This document shows positions 1-7,287 of a DNA stretch of 13,948 nucleotides, one piece after another. The notes below the pieces were generated by a model. It worked only from the letters and a program-made list of their open reading frames with translations, did no database searches and had not been told where the DNA came from. Made by a program: the position numbers and the translations under genes. This DNA is from an uncultured Pseudorhodobacter sp. (GTDB lineage: Bacteria; Pseudomonadota; Alphaproteobacteria; Rhodobacterales; Rhodobacteraceae), in NCBI GenBank assembly GCA_937910975.1, contig CALEMZ010000163.1:1-13948 (forward strand), read 5' to 3'. Position 1 is the stretch's first letter. Every line of letters starts with the position of its first letter.

Positions 1-281
1 AGCCCTTCCATCTGTGCAAATCCGGGGGCCGAAACACCCACGATTACCGGCACGCGGCCCGCAACCCGCGCCAGAATACGGCGTACGAAAGCCTCACTCT
101 CGGCCCCGGTCAGCTTCGGCGCCTCGCCCATGATCCCCAGTACCGTCAGCCCGGTGGCCCCCGCCTCAAGGTAGAAATCCACCATCCGATCGGTGCTTTC
201 CATATCCACCGCACCATCGGGCGTGAACGGTGTCACCGCGATCACGTAAACGCCGCTGGCGCTCTCATCAAGTTTCGTCAT
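1..281 (-). CDS. DHDPS/NAL-family aldolase, N-terminal part (cut by window edge)
   Basis: The first 93 codons of a gene that runs off the left edge. Translation begins MTKLDESASGVYVIAVTPFT, followed by 'DGAVDMESTDRMVDFYLEAGATGLTVLGIMGEAPKLT'. This is the opening of the (beta/alpha)8 class I aldolase family that includes dihydrodipicolinate synthase (DapA), N-acetylneuraminate lyase and 2-keto-3-deoxy-sugar acid aldolases, which form a Schiff base with a lysine not reached here. The pyruvate-binding loop, normally G-T/S-T-G-E, reads G-I-M-G-E, so true DapA function in lysine synthesis is unlikely; a catabolic lyase or dehydratase of the family is more plausible. The ATG at 279-281 is the only convincing start, with an AAGGG-like ribosome site about 10 bases upstream. 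It lies 163 bp downstream of a kinase gene on the same strand. Family assignment is firm; the reaction is unknown. Confidence 0.85.
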   Translation of the reverse strand, partial: MTKLDESASGVYVIAVTPFTPDGAVDMESTDRMVDFYLEAGATGLTVLGIMGEAPKLTGAESEAFVRRILARVAGRVPVIVGVSAPGFAQMEG

Positions 282-444
282 TCGAATGCATTCCCTTCAT
301 CGCGGCTTGCGGCTCATCGCAAATTCGCGGCCCCTGCGCGGGCACAGTTTGGCGCGGACAACGGGGCTGCGCAACCACATCACCCCTCTCGCAATGACAA
401 ATTTTCCTCAAGCTGCGCCAAGCAGTTCCCGAGCGGTCACGGCC

Positions 445-1344
445 CTAACCAATCGCCGCCAGATGCCGTGCAAACTCCGGGCTTGCCATCAATGCCTTGC
501 ATCGCGCAAAGCGACCCTCGGCATAGGCGCGAAAATCCTCTGCCGGGTTGGCCTCAGCCAGTTGGATCAACCCCCAAAGCGTCCAGAGCAGGTCGCACAT
601 CGCCTTGTAAATCACCATGCGCCCATGGTCCGCAGCCAAAGGTGCTGCCCCGAAATAGGCGTGCAACATCTCAGCGTCCTGCGCCTCCGAGAACGCCGCC
701 TCCACCGACAGATCGCCCAAATCCCACATCGGGTCATTCATCCCTGAATATTCCCAATCCACGATCCACATCCGATCACCGGTATCGAGAAAGTTTTCGC
801 ACAACGGGTCGCAATGGCACGGCACCAGCGGCACCGGGGCGCGAGCCAATGCCGCGCGCACCGCCTCAGCTTCCGCCAGCACAGCATGATAGCCCTCCGG
901 CAACGCAACAACCTTGCCCGCCAAATGCCCCAGATACTCATCTATCATCGCGAACAGTTCGAACCGGAACGGAAAAACGGCACCCGACCGATGCAGTTGC
1001 GCAAAGGCCTCCCCCGCCCGTGCCGGGGAAGCGGCGCGCGCGGCGAAAGCATCGGCTGACATGGTGACGGCCCCTTCAATGAACCGCGTCACCATCACAC
1101 CACTGGCCGCATCGGCAAAAATCACCTCGGGGGAAATTCCCGCCCGCGCGGCCTCCTCTGCCGCAACAGCTTCATTCGCGCGGTCGATATAGGCTTCCGT
1201 CCCCTTGCCCGGCAGGCGCAGGCAATAATCGCCCAAACGATACACCCGATTGGTCAGCCCACCCAGCCGCTCCACCGGCCCGTCATAGCCAAAAAGTGCA
1301 GGAATAGTGCCTATTACAGCGCGAACCTCCGCAATCTCATCCAT
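445..1344 (-). CDS. Choline-kinase/APH-fold phosphotransferase (kinase 1)
   Basis: A 299-residue cytoplasmic kinase of the aminoglycoside phosphotransferase/choline kinase (LicA-like) fold, expected to transfer the ATP gamma-phosphate to a hydroxyl on a small amine-type substrate. The N-lobe has a nucleotide loop (LGGLTNRVYRLG, about 27-38). The catalytic Brenner motif is HCDPLCEN with H177, D179 and N184, followed by IVDWEYS (metal-binding D196) and the PMWDLGDL segment typical of choline/ethanolamine kinases. The start is ATG at 1344, with an excellent AAGGAGGAG site 7 bases upstream; an in-frame TTG just before it is ignored. It is divergent from the methyltransferase gene and on the same strand as the aldolase fragment. 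It is only distantly similar to the second kinase at 4497-5375, so the two are not a recent duplication. Substrate is unknown; choline, ethanolamine or another amino alcohol are candidates by family only. Confidence 0.88.
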   Translation of the reverse strand: MDEIAEVRAVIGTIPALFGYDGPVERLGGLTNRVYRLGDYCLRLPGKGTEAYIDRANEAVAAEEAARAGISPEVIFADAASGVMVTRFIEGAVTMSADAFAARAASPARAGEAFAQLHRSGAVFPFRFELFAMIDEYLGHLAGKVVALPEGYHAVLAEAEAVRAALARAPVPLVPCHCDPLCENFLDTGDRMWIVDWEYSGMNDPMWDLGDLSVEAAFSEAQDAEMLHAYFGAAPLAADHGRMVIYKAMCDLLWTLWGLIQLAEANPAEDFRAYAEGRFARCKALMASPEFARHLAAIG

Positions 1345-1351
1345 CAAAAAT

Positions 1352-1360
1352 CTCCTCCTT
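1352..1360 (-). promoter_or_regulatory. Strong ribosome binding site of kinase 1
   Basis: On the minus strand the sequence reads AAGGAGGAG, 7 bases before the ATG at 1344. This near-perfect anti-16S match fixes the start at ATG rather than the preceding in-frame TTG. Confidence 0.75.
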
Positions 1361-1361
1361 C

Positions 1362-1377
1362 ACCCTGCCATCAGGGT
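1362..1377. repeat. Perfect 6-bp inverted repeat with 4-base loop
   Basis: ACCCTG, CCAT, CAGGGT: a perfect hairpin or operator-like palindrome in the 89-bp region between the divergent kinase 1 and methyltransferase genes. In the kinase transcript it would lie 1 base upstream of the ribosome binding site. It could be a protein site or a small RNA hairpin; there is no T-run on either side, so it is not a typical terminator. Confidence 0.5.
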
Positions 1378-1400
1378 TTCACAATTCACCCGCTATGGCT

Positions 1401-1432
1401 ATGCTTTCAACATCACAGCAGGGGCAAAGCAT
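1401..1432 (+). promoter_or_regulatory. Inverted repeat abutting the methyltransferase start codon
   Basis: ATGCTTT (1401-1407) and AAAGCAT (1426-1432) are exact 7-bp inverted arms around an 18-base spacer, ending one base before the ATG at 1434. The spacer contains the probable GGGG ribosome site (1421-1424). In RNA the stem would place that site in the loop and the start codon at the stem base, which could modulate translation. The repeat is seen directly; the role is inferred. Confidence 0.4.
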
Positions 1433-1433
1433 C

Positions 1434-2069
1434 ATGGCAAACGATACGCACGGCGGGCATCTGGGCGCGGTTTATGCGGCGACCGAGGCGTCTGAGGTCG
1501 CCGCCGCCTATGATAAATGGGCCGAAACCTATGAGGCCGAGATGCGTCAGGCCGGCTATCGCCACCCTTCGGTCGCGCTGGCGCTTCTCGCCCGCCATCT
1601 GCCCCGCGGCGCTGGCCCGATTTTGGACGCGGGCGCAGGGACGGGCATGGTGGGCGAATGGCTTGGCATCATTGGCTACCCGCAGGTCGAGGCGCTGGAT
1701 ATTTCTGCCGGTATGCTGGCAGTCGCCGAACGAAAAGCCGTTTACGCCAAGCTGCACAATCTGGCGCTTGGCGGCACGCTTCCTTTTGAAACAGGCTCTT
1801 ACGCCGCGGTTTTGTGCACAGGTGTCTTCACCACTGGCCATGTCGGGGCCGAGGCGCTGGCGGAACTGGTGCGCATCACCATGCCCGGCGGCATCATCGT
1901 TGCCACCGTGAAAGACACGGTCTGGGAAGGCGGTTTTGCCGATGAGGTGGCACGACTTGCCGCGCAGGGCCTTCTTACCCTGTCCGAAGAAACCGCGCCC
2001 TATGTCTCTATGCCGGGTGAGGTTGCAACCTCGCCCAGCCGCGCCATCGTGTTGCGCCTTACGCCCTAA
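1434..2069 (+). CDS. Class I SAM-dependent methyltransferase
   Basis: A 211-residue cytoplasmic Rossmann-fold methyltransferase of the Methyltransf_11/25 type, resembling small-molecule methyltransferases (METTL27-like). The AAYDKWAETYE segment near residue 24 is typical of this group. Motif I is DAGAGTG (65-71), the acidic residue ending strand beta-2 is D89 (EALDIS), and a post-motif segment LVRITMPGGIIVAT corresponds to motif III. The ATG at 1434 is preferred because GGGG lies 9 bases upstream; an in-frame ATG at 1395 would add 13 residues but has no ribosome site. It is divergent from kinase 1, and its last 11 bases overlap the end of the convergent dehydrogenase gene. It sits next to a demethylating dehydrogenase, so an amine or carboxyl substrate in the same pathway is possible, but nothing in the sequence defines it. 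Confidence 0.85.
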   Translation: MANDTHGGHLGAVYAATEASEVAAAYDKWAETYEAEMRQAGYRHPSVALALLARHLPRGAGPILDAGAGTGMVGEWLGIIGYPQVEALDISAGMLAVAERKAVYAKLHNLALGGTLPFETGSYAAVLCTGVFTTGHVGAEALAELVRITMPGGIIVATVKDTVWEGGFADEVARLAAQGLLTLSEETAPYVSMPGEVATSPSRAIVLRLTP

Positions 2070-4500
2070 CGCGCGTATTGGCCGGGTCAAACGGTGCCTC
2101 CAGCGTGATTTGTGCAGGGTAGATTTCGGACGCAACGACCAAGGAATAATTGCCAGACGTAAGATATTCGTCACTAACACCGCCAGAATCGCGCACATAG
2201 CCATAGCCAACCGACTTGCCAATCGTATACCCATAGCCACCCGAGGTGAGGTAGCCGACAGGCACCCCATTGCGCAAAATCGTCTCACGCCCCACCAAAA
2301 CCACAGCCGGCTCGTCCAGCGTAAAGCCCGCAAAACGTTTGGTCAGCGGCCCAGCGGCCTGTAAGGGCGCGCGCCCGATGAAATCATCATTGGTTTTTCG
2401 CACGGCCCAGCCCAACCCTGCCTCCATCGGCGTATCATTGGGTGTGATATCCGACGACCAGGCCCGATAGCCTTTTTCCAGTCGCAAGCTTTCCAGCGCG
2501 CGATAGCCCACGGGCCGTAATTGATGCGCCGCCCCCGCCACCATCAGCGCGTCATACACCTCGCCAATCGCGGCAATCGGCACATGCAGCTCCCATCCCA
2601 GCTCACCCACATAGGTTAGCCGCAGCGCGCGCACCTTCGTACCTGCGATGGATATTTCCTGCACAGATCCAAAAGGAAAGGCTGTGTTAGAGACGTTTTC
2701 TGCCGTCACCGCCGCCAAAACATCCCGCGCCTTCGGCCCCATCAGCGACAGGGTGCCAAAATCTTCCGTGACATCGCGCAGGGTGCAACCCTCGCGCGGC
2801 AAATGGCTGGCGATCCAGTCCAGATCATGCGCGCGAAACCCGGTGCCGGTGACGATATAGAACCGATCCTCCGCCAGTCGCGCCACCGTCAAATCCGCCT
2901 CAATCCCGCCGCGCGTGTTCAAAAGCTGGGTATAAGTCACCCGCCCCACAGGCCGCCCCACATTTCCCGCGCAGATTCGCAGCAATGCGGCGGCGGCCCC
3001 CGGCCCCGAAAGCTCATACTTCGCAAAAGAGCTTTGATCGAACACGCCGACATGCGCGCGGACATGGGCATGTTCCGCCCCCACCGCATCAAACCAGTTC
3101 TGCCGCCCCATGCTGTAAATGTCACACGGCTCCACCCCTTCCGGCGCAAACCAGTTTGGCCGCTCCCACCCTAGTTTAGAGCCAAACACCGCCCCTTTTG
3201 TCTTCAACCGCTCGTAAAGCGGCGACACAATTCGCGGGCGGCCCGAGGTATATTCCGCATGCGGAAAGCCAATGGCGTAATGTTTGCCATAAGCCTCCAG
3301 CGTGCGGTCGCAAACCCATTGCCGATCCCGGTGCATGTCCGAAAATCGCAAAATATCCACGGCCCACAAGTCCAGCGGGGCCTCGCCCGTCATGGCCCAT
3401 TCGGCCAGCACCCAGCCCGCACCGCCCCCCGAAGCGATACCAAAGGCATTAAACCCCGCGCCAACATACATATTTTCACATTCCGGCGCGCGGCCAAGGA
3501 TGAAATTTCCGTCCGGGGTAAAGCTTTCGGACCCGTTGATCATCTGCTTCACGCCCGCATCGGCCAGCGCAGGAATACGGGCCAACGCCTGTTCCATATG
3601 CTGCTCAAAATGGTCGAAATCGTCCCCGAACAGGCGGAACTCCCAATCATCCGGCACATCGCCGCCCGTACCGGATAAATCCCACGGCTGGGGGTTCGGC
3701 TCATAGCCACCCATGACAAGCCCGCCAACCTCCTCTTTGAAATAGGTTCGGCGGTCCGGATCGCGGAGCGTGGGCGCATCGGCAGCAAGGCCGGGAATCG
3801 GGTCGGTGATGATATATTGATGCTTGATTGGCTGCAGCGGCACATTGATGCCCGCCATCGCACCCACTTGCCGCGCCCATTGCCCGGCGCAGTTAATGAC
3901 CTTTTCCGCCATAATAGTGCCTTTTGTGGTGTGAATTCCGGTGATCCGCGCGCCATCCATCGCAAAGCCCGTAACGCGCACGCCCTCCACAATTTTCGCC
4001 CCATGCATACGCGCGCCCTTAGCCAAGGATTGCGTGATGTCAGAAGGGCTCGCCTGCCCATCCGTCGGCAGCCAGCTTGCGCCCACAAGGTCCGAAACAT
4101 CCATCAAGGGCCACATCCGCTTCACCTCTTCCGGCGAAATCAGATGCATCTCCATCCCGAAACTGCCCGCCGTGGTTGCCAGCCGCTTGTATTCCGTCCA
4201 GCGGTCCTCATTCGTCGCCAGCCGCAGACAGCCGGTCATTTTCCACCCGGTTTCCAGCCCGGTTTCCGCGTCCAGCCGCTTATAAAGATCTACCGAATAC
4301 TTCAAAACCTTGGTGATCGAAGCAGAGGAGCGCAGCTGCCCCACCAGCCCCGCCGCATGCCACGTTGAGCCGGAGGTCAGCTTGCCTTGCTCCAACAGCA
4401 CCACATCGGCCTTATGATCCTTGGCCAGATGATAGGCGGTGGAGCAGCCGATGATGCCACCCCCGATCACAACGATTTGCGCGTGGGCTGGCAGGGTCAT
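2059..4500 (-). CDS. FAD/GcvT-type demethylating dehydrogenase (dimethylglycine/sarcosine dehydrogenase family)
   Basis: An 813-residue two-part flavoenzyme, the usual size for dimethylglycine or sarcosine dehydrogenases. The N-terminal half is a DAO-type FAD domain with dinucleotide motif VVIGGGIIGCS (10-20) and STWHAAGL, whose H48 matches the histidine that carries covalent FAD in dimethylglycine dehydrogenase. The C-terminal half is an FAO_M plus GcvT folate-binding region: GGIEAD with the conserved Asp near 535, YVGELGWELHVP, and a glycine-cleavage-T C-terminal barrel. Family chemistry is oxidation of an N-methyl amine, passing the methyl carbon to tetrahydrofolate as methylene-THF. No signal peptide, so cytoplasmic. 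Its ATG overlaps the stop of the upstream kinase gene (ATGA), showing translational coupling in the importer operon. Dimethylglycine, sarcosine or a related N-methyl compound are all possible; the exact substrate is not decidable from sequence. Confidence 0.9.
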   Translation of the reverse strand: MTLPAHAQIVVIGGGIIGCSTAYHLAKDHKADVVLLEQGKLTSGSTWHAAGLVGQLRSSASITKVLKYSVDLYKRLDAETGLETGWKMTGCLRLATNEDRWTEYKRLATTAGSFGMEMHLISPEEVKRMWPLMDVSDLVGASWLPTDGQASPSDITQSLAKGARMHGAKIVEGVRVTGFAMDGARITGIHTTKGTIMAEKVINCAGQWARQVGAMAGINVPLQPIKHQYIITDPIPGLAADAPTLRDPDRRTYFKEEVGGLVMGGYEPNPQPWDLSGTGGDVPDDWEFRLFGDDFDHFEQHMEQALARIPALADAGVKQMINGSESFTPDGNFILGRAPECENMYVGAGFNAFGIASGGGAGWVLAEWAMTGEAPLDLWAVDILRFSDMHRDRQWVCDRTLEAYGKHYAIGFPHAEYTSGRPRIVSPLYERLKTKGAVFGSKLGWERPNWFAPEGVEPCDIYSMGRQNWFDAVGAEHAHVRAHVGVFDQSSFAKYELSGPGAAAALLRICAGNVGRPVGRVTYTQLLNTRGGIEADLTVARLAEDRFYIVTGTGFRAHDLDWIASHLPREGCTLRDVTEDFGTLSLMGPKARDVLAAVTAENVSNTAFPFGSVQEISIAGTKVRALRLTYVGELGWELHVPIAAIGEVYDALMVAGAAHQLRPVGYRALESLRLEKGYRAWSSDITPNDTPMEAGLGWAVRKTNDDFIGRAPLQAAGPLTKRFAGFTLDEPAVVLVGRETILRNGVPVGYLTSGGYGYTIGKSVGYGYVRDSGGVSDEYLTSGNYSLVVASEIYPAQITLEAPFDPANTRVRA

Positions 4501-5375
4501 GGCAGTATCTTTCCGTAATTGGCCTGATAAGCAGCACGCTGCGCCTCCAGCCGCGTTTGGTTTTCATGGATATAGGCCGCGTAATCAGCTCCCGGCGCGC
4601 TCAGATGCAAGTCCGAGACCATCGCCCACATCGTTTCACGCAACAGCGCCGCGCATTTCATCGCCTCAAACGCCTGCATCAAGGCCGCATCCGGCGCGGC
4701 CTCAAAATAGGTTTTCAGCATGATTAGAGACTGTTCCGGCGTCATCTCCGCATTCGATGCCGCCCCCGCAAGATCAAACAACGCGGTTGAGAACCCGGCA
4801 TATTCATAATCAATCAGCCACAGCCGCGCGCCATCATCGAGGATATTCGCAGGCAGCATATCATTGTGCGAAAATATGATCGGCAGCGGCACTTGAGCCG
4901 TCTCCAACCTGGCCGATAAAGCCAGATATTCCGGCAATACGGCGGCATGGCGCGAACCCGCCAGCGTCCGTGCGTAATCACGGATCACATGGAACACCCA
5001 AAATAGCGCTGCCTCACCCGAAACATGAACAGGCATTTCGGAGTGAAAGCGCCGCAGCAGATGCGCCACGCGTTCGGGGTTGGCGGCCACATCCGCCGCC
5101 CCCCATGTCCGCGCTTGCACGAAACCCGTCACCATTACGCCCGGCGCGGTATATTCCACCGCCGGGGCAAAGCCTGCCGCATGGGCCGCGCGGCTTGCCA
5201 TTGCCTCACGCGCGCGGTTGACGTGGTGAAAGGGGTAATCGACCCCAAAGCGCAGAACATGCGCGCCAGCCGCATCGTCCACCTTCCAAATCTCATTCGA
5301 CAACCCGCCCGACAAAGGAGCCGCCGTCACATCGCCCCGCCAGCAGGGCAGCGCCAAAATCCGCTCATCCACCAT
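4497..5375 (-). CDS. Choline-kinase/APH-fold phosphotransferase (kinase 2)
   Basis: A 292-residue ATP-dependent small-molecule kinase with the aminoglycoside phosphotransferase/choline kinase fold. The N-lobe loop is LSGGLSNEIWKV (21-32). The Brenner motif is SHNDMLPANIL with H170, D172 and N177, then LIDYEYAGF with metal-binding D189, the choline-kinase-type version of this motif. The start chosen is ATG 5375, with GGGGGA 5 bases upstream; an in-frame TTG at 5396 lacks a good ribosome site. The gene overlaps the permease gene by 11 bp and the dehydrogenase gene by 4 bp, so it is embedded between an importer and a demethylase. That suggests the imported compound, or a product of it, is phosphorylated on a hydroxyl. 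An amino-alcohol substrate fits the family but is inferred. All catalytic residues are intact. Confidence 0.9.
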   Translation of the reverse strand: MVDERILALPCWRGDVTAAPLSGGLSNEIWKVDDAAGAHVLRFGVDYPFHHVNRAREAMASRAAHAAGFAPAVEYTAPGVMVTGFVQARTWGAADVAANPERVAHLLRRFHSEMPVHVSGEAALFWVFHVIRDYARTLAGSRHAAVLPEYLALSARLETAQVPLPIIFSHNDMLPANILDDGARLWLIDYEYAGFSTALFDLAGAASNAEMTPEQSLIMLKTYFEAAPDAALMQAFEAMKCAALLRETMWAMVSDLHLSAPGADYAAYIHENQTRLEAQRAAYQANYGKILP

Positions 5376-7284
5376 GGCTATCCCCCGCAATCCCAAGTCG
5401 TGCGCGCGCCCGTGCGGCCGCCGCCCCGATCAACCGATCAGCGATAATGGCTATGAAGGCCACGGCAAGGCCGCCCACCAATCCGCGCCCCGAATCCGCC
5501 TTGGTCAGCGCGATATACACCTCTTGCCCAAGGTCCCGCGTGCCGACCAGCGCTGTAATCACCAGCATCGACAGCGCGAACATGATCGTCTGGTTCAGGC
5601 CCAGCATGATCTCGGGCAAGGCCAGCCGCAGTTTAATCCGCGTCAATATCTGCCAATTCGTGCAACCCATGGCACGGCCCGCCTCGATCAATCGTGCGTC
5701 CACGCCTTGCAGGCCAAGCGCCGTGTAGCGGATTGCGGGCGCTACCGCATAGGCCACTACGGCAATCATCGCGGTGAAATCCCCCACCCGGAACAGCATC
5801 ACCGCAGGCATCAGATACACAAATGAGGGTAAGGTTTGCAGCGTATCAATCGCCAGCCGCACCCAGCGCCACAGGCTTGCCCGCTCTGCCGCCATCACCC
5901 CGATGGGCAGGCCGATCAGCATGGCGATCACCACCGAAATTCCGCACAGGTACACCGTGGTCATCGCCTTATCCCACAGGCCCGTCGCCGCGATCAGCAC
6001 CGTCAACCCCGCCACCAACGCGCCAAGCCGCCAGTCCCGCAAGCGCCAGCCGACAAAGCCCAGAAAAAGCGCCACCCCAGCCCAGGGCAGCGCGATCAAA
6101 AAGCGTTTCACCGGGATCAACACGTTGATCAGCAATGCATTTTTCACTGCCTCCAGCGTGTCGAAGTAATTGATGTTGATCCATGCCACCACCTGACCCC
6201 AGAAGGTGCCGGTCGAAAGCTGCCAGCTTTCGGGATAGCTCTGCACGCCGGGCATCAGCACCGCGAGCAGCCCGGCAATTCCCAGCGTGCCAAGCGCCCC
6301 CCACAGATAGCCATGCCGCACCACGCGCTCATACGCCAAGGCCTGAGAGATCCGGTCCAGCGCAATCGCCAGCGCCACGATGGCAAAGCCCGCCTCCAGC
6401 CCCGCCCCAAAATCCAGCCGTCGCAGGGCTGCAAGCACGTCGAACCCAAGGCCCCCTGCCCCGATCATCGAGGCTATAATCACCATGTTCAGCGACAGCA
6501 TGATCACTTGGTTCACGCCCACCATCAGCCCCGCCTTGGCCGAAGGCACCATCACGCGCCATGTCATCTGCCGCCGCGAGCAGCCCACCATATTGCCAAG
6601 GTCGCGCAACTCCCCCGGCACACGCTGCAAGGCGAGCTGCGTGATCCGCGTCATTGGCGGCATCGCATAGATCACGGTGGCAATGATTGCCGCCACCGGG
6701 CCAAAGCCGAACAAGATCAAAACAGGCACTAAATAGGCGAAAACCGGGATCGTCTGCATCAGATCCAGCACCGGGGTAATCGCCCGCGCAAAGCCCGGCC
6801 AACGATAGGCGGCTAGGCCCAGGCTCATGCCCCCAGCCACCCCGATCGGCACGGCGATCAGGATGGAGGCCAGCGTTACCATGGCACTTGTCCATTGCCC
6901 AAACACCGCGATGAACAGAAAACAAAGCCCCGAAAGCAGCGCCAATCGCAGCCCCCCGGCGCGATGCCCAAGCAGGGCCACCAAAACCACCACCGCCAGC
7001 CAAGACAGCGGCGGCAGGCCGAAAGCCCCCTCCGACAGCACGCCGGTCGCCGCCCGGTAAGGCACCTCAATCACAGCAGAAACTCCGCGCGTCAGTTCCT
7101 GAAAGGTGAAAAGCCCAAAGCTCGCCTCATTCAGCAACCATTTGGTGAAGGCGGAAATCCAGCGTGCGGCGGGCAGAACCATGGCTTTGGGCCAATCAAA
7201 GGCCCAAGGCAACAACGGCTTGGCCAGTGCGGAAAAGCCCCAAAAGAGGCCCAGAACCGCCAGCCATATCGCTGCAAAGCGCAC
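5365..7284 (-). CDS. Betaine-type ABC importer permease with two fused ProW-like domains
   Basis: A 639-residue inner-membrane permease, about twice the length of an ordinary ProW/OpuAB subunit. It contains two homologous transmembrane permease units. Core 1 (about 174-287) runs from DLMQTIPVFAYLVP through the EAA-type loop ELRDLGNMVGCSRRQMTWRV to MIGAGGLGFDVLAAL. Core 2 (about 480-593) runs from DTLQTLPSFVYLMP through RLIEAGRAMGCTNWQILTRI to LVGTRDLGQEVYIAL. One chain can therefore supply both halves of the membrane channel. The start is GTG 7282-7284, placed 3 bases after the ATPase stop, with a GGGGGGA ribosome site inside the end of that gene. It would carry the ligand delivered by the binding protein, energised by the ProV-type ATPase. 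Glycine betaine, proline or another quaternary or N-oxide amine (as for the related TMAO importer) is the likely ligand class. Confidence 0.9.
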   Translation of the reverse strand: MRFAAIWLAVLGLFWGFSALAKPLLPWAFDWPKAMVLPAARWISAFTKWLLNEASFGLFTFQELTRGVSAVIEVPYRAATGVLSEGAFGLPPLSWLAVVVLVALLGHRAGGLRLALLSGLCFLFIAVFGQWTSAMVTLASILIAVPIGVAGGMSLGLAAYRWPGFARAITPVLDLMQTIPVFAYLVPVLILFGFGPVAAIIATVIYAMPPMTRITQLALQRVPGELRDLGNMVGCSRRQMTWRVMVPSAKAGLMVGVNQVIMLSLNMVIIASMIGAGGLGFDVLAALRRLDFGAGLEAGFAIVALAIALDRISQALAYERVVRHGYLWGALGTLGIAGLLAVLMPGVQSYPESWQLSTGTFWGQVVAWININYFDTLEAVKNALLINVLIPVKRFLIALPWAGVALFLGFVGWRLRDWRLGALVAGLTVLIAATGLWDKAMTTVYLCGISVVIAMLIGLPIGVMAAERASLWRWVRLAIDTLQTLPSFVYLMPAVMLFRVGDFTAMIAVVAYAVAPAIRYTALGLQGVDARLIEAGRAMGCTNWQILTRIKLRLALPEIMLGLNQTIMFALSMLVITALVGTRDLGQEVYIALTKADSGRGLVGGLAVAFIAIIADRLIGAAAARARARLGIAGDSHGG

Positions 7285-7287
7285 TGC

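Noticed and set aside
286..747. A plus-strand 153-codon frame covering the gap 282-444
   Set aside because: Runs antisense into kinase 1, basic composition, no ribosome site. The 163-bp gap itself shows no convincing gene or terminator.
1413..2333. A 306-codon open frame on the minus strand opposite the methyltransferase
   Set aside because: It is rich in Arg, His and Cys, has no recognisable domain, and lies over a clear methyltransferase; a GC-rich shadow frame.
5836..6732. A 298-codon plus-strand frame opposite the permease gene
   Set aside because: Composition dominated by His, Pro, Gln and Arg, no ribosome site, and fully opposite an intact permease.
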